Shown in pieces: positions 60,502-64,000 of a DNA stretch of 64,000 nucleotides (its first letter is position 1; every line of letters starts with the position of its first letter). The translations under genes were made by a program, and so were the position numbers. A model generated the notes under the pieces. The model was not told the origin of the DNA and did not search any database. It worked only from the letters and a program-made list of their open reading frames with translations. Source of the stretch: Halomonas zincidurans B6 (lineage in GTDB: Bacteria > Pseudomonadota > Gammaproteobacteria > Pseudomonadales > Halomonadaceae); the NCBI RefSeq assembly GCF_000731955.1, contig NZ_JNCK01000001.1, forward strand, positions 2,852,001 to 2,916,000, given 5' to 3'.

Positions 60502-61494
60502 ATGACCCAAGCCATACGCTTTCACGAAACCGGCGGCCCCGAGGTACTGCGTTTCGAGGAGCACGACCCCGGCGAACCCGGCGATCAGGAATTGCGCGTG
60601 CGCGTCGAGGCCATCGGCCTCAACCGCGCCGAGGCGATGTTCCGGGCCGGCAACTATCTGGAAGACCCGCAGCTGCCGGCGGGCCTCGGCTATGAAGGCT
60701 CGGCGGTGGTCGAGGCGGTGGGCGAGGGTGTCACGGGCTTCGCCGAGGGCGACGCGGTGAGCGTGATCCCCGCCTTCTCGATGAACCGCTACAGCCTCTA
60801 CGCCGAGCGCGCGATCGTTCCCGCCCATGCGGTGGCACCGCGCCCGGCAGGGCTCGACGCAGTGCAGGCCGCAGCGATCTGGATGCCGTTTCTGACCGCC
60901 TACGGCGCGCTGATCGACATCGCCCGGCTGTCCCGCGGCGAGGCGGTGATCATCCCAGCGGCGTCGAGCAGCGTGGGCCTGGCAGCGATCCAGATCGCCA
61001 ATAGCGTGGGCGCGGTGCCGATCGCCGCGACCCGCAGCGCGGCCAAGGCCGACGAGCTGCACCAGGCCGGCGCGGCCCACGTCATCGCCACCCAGGAGCA
61101 GGATATCGCCGCCGAGGCCATGCGCATCACCGATGGCGCCGGCGCCCGTGTGGTGTTCGACCCGGTCGCCGGTTCCGGCACGCCGGCACGGGTCGATGCC
61201 ATGGCGCCTTATGGCACCTACTTCGTCTACGGCGCCCTGAGCGGCGAACCGACGCCGTTCCCGATGATCGCCGGCATGAACAAGGCGCTGACCATGCGCG
61301 GCTATACGCTGCTCGAGATCATCGCCGATCCGGAGCGTTTCGAGGCCGGCAAGCGCTTCATCTACGCCGGGGTCGAAGCGGGCGATTTCAAGCCGATCGT
61401 CGCCCGCACGTTCCACTTTGCGGATATGCCCGACGCCCACCGCTACCTGGAATCCAACCAGCAGTTCGGCAAGATCGTCGTCAGCGTGCCGTGA
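60502..61494 (+). CDS. Zinc-independent MDR family oxidoreductase
   Basis: 330 residues, quinone-reductase-like medium-chain reductase. The start MTQAIRFHETGGPEVLRFEEHDPG, the segment IGLNRAEAMFRAGNY and the cofactor-binding PAASSSVGLAAIQIANSVGAV are typical of QOR relatives. No zinc motif is present. AGGGAGG precedes the ATG at 60502; the frame runs upstream to 60331 with no good start. The substrate is unknown. It converges on ssb with a shared hairpin. Confidence 0.85.
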   Translation: MTQAIRFHETGGPEVLRFEEHDPGEPGDQELRVRVEAIGLNRAEAMFRAGNYLEDPQLPAGLGYEGSAVVEAVGEGVTGFAEGDAVSVIPAFSMNRYSLYAERAIVPAHAVAPRPAGLDAVQAAAIWMPFLTAYGALIDIARLSRGEAVIIPAASSSVGLAAIQIANSVGAVPIAATRSAAKADELHQAGAAHVIATQEQDIAAEAMRITDGAGARVVFDPVAGSGTPARVDAMAPYGTYFVYGALSGEPTPFPMIAGMNKALTMRGYTLLEIIADPERFEAGKRFIYAGVEAGDFKPIVARTFHFADMPDAHRYLESNQQFGKIVVSVP

Positions 61495-61507
61495 TCAGAA
61501 CTCTCTG

Positions 61508-61541
61508 CGACAAAACAAGGAGCCCGCAGCGAATGCGGGCT
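61508..61541 (-). terminator. ssb terminator
   Basis: GGAGCCCGCA pairs with TGCGGGCTCC (61517-61526 with 61532-61541). On the minus strand it is followed by TTGTTTTG. It lies 16 bases from the ssb stop. Confidence 0.85.
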
Positions 61542-61557
61542 CCAGGCCAAGCTCGGG

Positions 61558-62112
61558 CTAGAACGGGATCTCGTCGTCGAAATCGTCGAAGCTGCCGGGC
61601 TGCGGGGCGCCGTAATTGCCGCCCTGCTGAGCGCCGCCCTGTTGACCGCCCTGTTGACCGCCCTGGGCCGGCGGGCGCTGCGGCTGCGGCGGAGCATTGT
61701 CGGCATAACCGCCCTGCTGGCCACCCTGAGGCGCGTAACCAGCCTGCTGGGATTGTTGCTGGGGAAAGTCGCCGCCGCGTGAATCGAGCATCTGCATGTC
61801 GTTGGCGACGATCTCGGTGCTGTACTTGTCCTGGCCGTTCTGGTCCTGCCACTTGCGCGTCTGCAGGCGACCCTCGATATACACCTTGCCGCCCTTCTTC
61901 AGATACTGCTGGGCGATCTCGGCGAGCTTGTTGAACAGCACCACGCGATGCCATTCAGTACGCTCCTGGCGCTGGCCGCTCTGACGATCGGTCCAGGTAT
62001 CGGTGGTCGCCAGGTTCAGGTTGGCCACCGCCGTTCCCGACGGCGTGAAGCGCACTTCGGGGTCCTGACCCAGATTGCCGATCAGAATGACCTTGTTAAC
62101 ACCACGGGCCAT
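61558..62112 (-). CDS. ssb: Single-stranded DNA-binding protein
   Basis: 184 residues: an OB-fold (about 1-112; MARGVNKVILIGNLGQDPEVR, YLKKGGKVYIEGRLQTRKWQD), a Gln/Gly/Pro-rich linker of about 55 residues, and the acidic tip SFDDFDDEIPF that recruits repair proteins. It lies 28 bp after yajR on the same strand, so read-through is likely. uvrA is divergent 1.6 kb away. In E. coli uvrA and ssb share a LexA-box promoter region, but here yajR separates them. Confidence 0.97.
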   Translation of the reverse strand: MARGVNKVILIGNLGQDPEVRFTPSGTAVANLNLATTDTWTDRQSGQRQERTEWHRVVLFNKLAEIAQQYLKKGGKVYIEGRLQTRKWQDQNGQDKYSTEIVANDMQMLDSRGGDFPQQQSQQAGYAPQGGQQGGYADNAPPQPQRPPAQGGQQGGQQGGAQQGGNYGAPQPGSFDDFDDEIPF

Positions 62113-62140
62113 GGTTGACTCCTTGCTAGTGTGCGGGCGC

Positions 62141-63523
62141 TCATGCGCCCCTTGAATCGTGTCGGGTGCCGGCCACGCGGGCCAGCGCCTCGGCGTCCAG
62201 TCGTTGGCGGTCGACCTTGAGGTAAGCGACGCGTTCCTCGGGCACGACGAGTACGTCCTCGACGCCCGCCACGTCGGCGAAGCGGGCCATCAGCGTATCC
62301 AGAGCGTCGGCGGGATGCTCGTCCAGCGTCACGATCTCGCTGGACAGATGGCGCGGCGCGGGCATCTTCCAGATCACCGCCAGCCACACGGCACCCAGCA
62401 AGGCACCGCCCAGGAACACTGCATCATACCCGAAACGCTGCGACAGGGCCCCACCCAGCACCCCACCCAGGAAGGCGCCGAGGAACTGGCTGGTGGAGTA
62501 GACGCCCATTGCGGTGCCCTTGGCGCCCGCCGGAGCGAGCTTGCTGATCATCGATGGCAGGGTCGCCTCGAGCAGATTGAAGGCGACGAAGAAGGCCCAC
62601 AGCAGGCCGATCAGCGTCCAGCGCTGGTGGCCGAGCTCGCCGAGCGCCAGCAGCACCAGCGTCATGCCCGCCACCGCGCCGATGAAGGTCGACTTCATGC
62701 GCCGGCGTTTCTCGGCGACGATCACCAGCGGCACCATGCCGACGAAGGCCAGGCCCATCACCGCCAGATAGACCCAGCCCTGGCTGGCCGCCTCGATGCC
62801 CACGTTGACCAGCCGGAACGGCACGGCAACGAACGCTGCGGTGAGGATCGTATGCAGCGCGAAGATCGAGAAATCCAGTCTCAGCAGGCTGGAGCTGGTC
62901 AGCGTGATGCGCAACTGCTGACGGTCGAGGCCGACGTCCTGGTGGCGCGCCACCCGCGGCGCCGCCGGAACCAGCCGCCAGAGTACCAGCAGGCTCGCCA
63001 GGGCGAGCACGGCAGTCAACCAGAACACGCTGGTCAGGCCGAACTGGGCGGCCATCAGCGGGCCCACGACCATGGCGATGGCAAACGCCACGCCGATCGA
63101 CAGGCCGATGGTGGCCATCGCCGCGGTACGGATCTCCTCGCGGGTCTGATCGGCGAGCAGCGCCATGATCGCCCCGGCCACCGCGCCACTGCCCTGCAGG
63201 CAACGGCCGACGATCACCGTGGCGATCGAATCCGCCTCGGCGGCGATCACGCTGCCCAGCGCGAACAGCAGCAGGCCGCCGGCGATCACCACCTTGCGAC
63301 CGATACGATCGGACAGCAACCCGAAGGGGATCTGGAAAATGGCCTGGGTCAGGCCGTAGGCGCCCAGCGCCAGGCCCACCAGCAGCGGCGTCGCGCCGGC
63401 GAGGTCTTCGGCGTACAGCGCCAGCACCGGCAGCACCATGAACAGGCCGAGCATGCGCGTGGCGTAAAGCCCGGCGAGCCCGGAGATGGCGCGGCGCTCA
63501 GAGGTCAACAGTCGAGCAGTCAT
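62141..63523 (-). CDS. yajR: MFS transporter YajR (with C-terminal YAM domain)
   Basis: 460 residues: 12 helices with the MFS motif A (GLLSDRIGRKVVIAGG), then a soluble C-terminal domain (about 390-455; LDTLMARFADVAGVEDVLVVPEERVAYLKV) of ferredoxin-like shape. This matches the YAM domain of E. coli YajR (454 residues). The substrate is unknown. The start at 63523 fits the helix 1 context (MTARLLTSERRAISGLAGLY) although its ribosome site is weak. It precedes ssb. Confidence 0.88.
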   Translation of the reverse strand: MTARLLTSERRAISGLAGLYATRMLGLFMVLPVLALYAEDLAGATPLLVGLALGAYGLTQAIFQIPFGLLSDRIGRKVVIAGGLLLFALGSVIAAEADSIATVIVGRCLQGSGAVAGAIMALLADQTREEIRTAAMATIGLSIGVAFAIAMVVGPLMAAQFGLTSVFWLTAVLALASLLVLWRLVPAAPRVARHQDVGLDRQQLRITLTSSSLLRLDFSIFALHTILTAAFVAVPFRLVNVGIEAASQGWVYLAVMGLAFVGMVPLVIVAEKRRRMKSTFIGAVAGMTLVLLALGELGHQRWTLIGLLWAFFVAFNLLEATLPSMISKLAPAGAKGTAMGVYSTSQFLGAFLGGVLGGALSQRFGYDAVFLGGALLGAVWLAVIWKMPAPRHLSSEIVTLDEHPADALDTLMARFADVAGVEDVLVVPEERVAYLKVDRQRLDAEALARVAGTRHDSRGA

Positions 63524-63674
63524 GGCAGGTCGCAGTCTGGGTGAACGGGAAGGAAAACAGCGTGCGAGTTGCGTCGACCGGCAGCGGTCGCGCGCCTCAA
63601 CTATTCTACCGGTTCGCCCGTCGTCGGGAAAAGCCGCGGGCCATCTAGCGACAGCGGTTTGCTCGCTGCGCGTT

Positions 63675-63704
63675 TTGCCGGGCCTTCGCTCGACGCCGTA
63701 TAAT
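63675..63704 (+). promoter_or_regulatory. Probable uvrA promoter
   Basis: A perfect -10 TATAAT (63699-63704) with TTGCCG (63675-63680) at an 18-base spacing, 28 bases before the uvrA ATG. I looked for a LexA box (CTGT-N8-ACAG) in 63524-63732 and found none. Confidence 0.6.
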
Positions 63705-63732
63705 CGCTCTTTTGCGCGCTTACGAGGTGGCA

Positions 63733-64000
63733 ATGGACAAGATTCAGGTCCGTGGGGCCCGCACCCACAACCTCCAGAACATCGATGTCGAACTGCCGCG
63801 CGACCGGTTGATCGTGGTCACCGGGCTGTCCGGCTCGGGCAAGTCGTCGCTGGCCTTCGACACGCTCTACGCGGAGGGTCAGCGGCGCTACGTCGAATCG
63901 CTGTCCACCTACGCGCGCCAGTTCCTGTCGATGATGGAAAAGCCCGACGTCGATCATATCGAGGGGCTGTCGCCGGCGATCTCGATCGAGCAGAAGTCGA
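63733..64000 (+). CDS. uvrA: Excinuclease ABC subunit A (5' end only)
   Basis: The first 89 codons of the nucleotide-excision-repair damage sensor; the gene runs off the window. It begins MDKIQVRGARTHNLQNIDVE and has the first Walker A (TGLSGSGKSSLAFDTLYAEG) and the conserved RRYVESLSTYARQFL that follows. GAGGTGGCA precedes the ATG. It is divergent from yajR. Confidence 0.97.
   Translation, partial: MDKIQVRGARTHNLQNIDVELPRDRLIVVTGLSGSGKSSLAFDTLYAEGQRRYVESLSTYARQFLSMMEKPDVDHIEGLSPAISIEQKS

Noticed and set aside
63524..63732. Possible LexA box shared by uvrA
   Set aside because: No CTGT-N8-ACAG with fewer than two mismatches was found by eye.

Overview
The window is a dense, GC-rich (roughly 65 %) chromosomal segment of a gammaproteobacterium. 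Gene content and order (ftsYEX-rpoH, rpsP-rimM-trmD-rplS next to ffh, xerD-dsbC-hom-thrC-recJ, minCDE, yajR-ssb-uvrA, an acetoacetyl-CoA reductase of PHB synthesis) point to the Halomonadaceae (Halomonas, Chromohalobacter or Salinicola type). This is inferred from synteny and protein flavour; no rRNA is present to confirm it. No CRISPR array, intact insertion sequence or prophage was seen. The segment is mostly core chromosome, with one small scar beside an initiator tRNA.

Layout. 0-6 kb: a DAHP synthase, then rpoH and the ftsY-ftsE-ftsX operon on the minus strand, diverging from rsmD and a ZapB-like gene. 6-10 kb: rimI, a HolD-like gene, bolA, a DHA2 drug exporter and a small unknown gene. 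10-13 kb: two heptanucleotide tandem arrays, lysS, and prfB with its +1 programmed frameshift. 13-18.5 kb: an oligopeptide ABC transporter operon (oppA, oppB, oppC and a fused oppDF ATPase). 18.5-21 kb: a FadL porin, a MerR regulator and a glyoxalase-fold protein. 21-27.5 kb: recJ, thrC, hom, a dsbC-like gene and xerD, all on the minus strand. 27.6-31.4 kb: rplS, trmD, rimM, rpsP and ffh. 31.7-36.4 kb: a cytochrome c assembly-type membrane protein, a CorB/CNNM protein, a transporter-acyltransferase fusion and its overlapping TetR regulator. 36.5-40 kb: a SRAP-fold protein that has lost its catalytic residues, overlapping a pitrilysin-type protease. 40-43.5 kb: sbcB and minCDE. 43.8-46.6 kb: a large DUF349 protein. 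46.7-48.8 kb: phaB, initiator tRNA-Met, a GntR-regulator remnant and a DUF3750 gene. 49-57 kb: cnoX, patB and a run of small housekeeping or unknown genes. 57.4-64 kb: tas, yaaA, a Tim44-like protein, an oxidoreductase, ssb, yajR and the start of uvrA.

The genes mostly serve growth: protein targeting (ffh, ftsY), translation (lysS, prfB, rplS, rpsP, tRNA-fMet), division (ftsEX, minCDE, zapB-like), threonine synthesis (hom, thrC), DNA repair (recJ, sbcB, ssb, uvrA, xerD) and stress responses (rpoH, cnoX, yaaA).

The points most worth a second look are the SRAP pseudoenzyme, the DsbC-like protein with a CPYS active site, a family of heptamer-based intergenic repeats, the repeat array between patB and its divergent neighbour, a sigma-E-like promoter before rpoH, a PsrA-like operator before fadL, and the GntR remnant beside an initiator tRNA with an unusual U1-U72 pair. 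I found no clear candidate for a wholly new multi-gene system.
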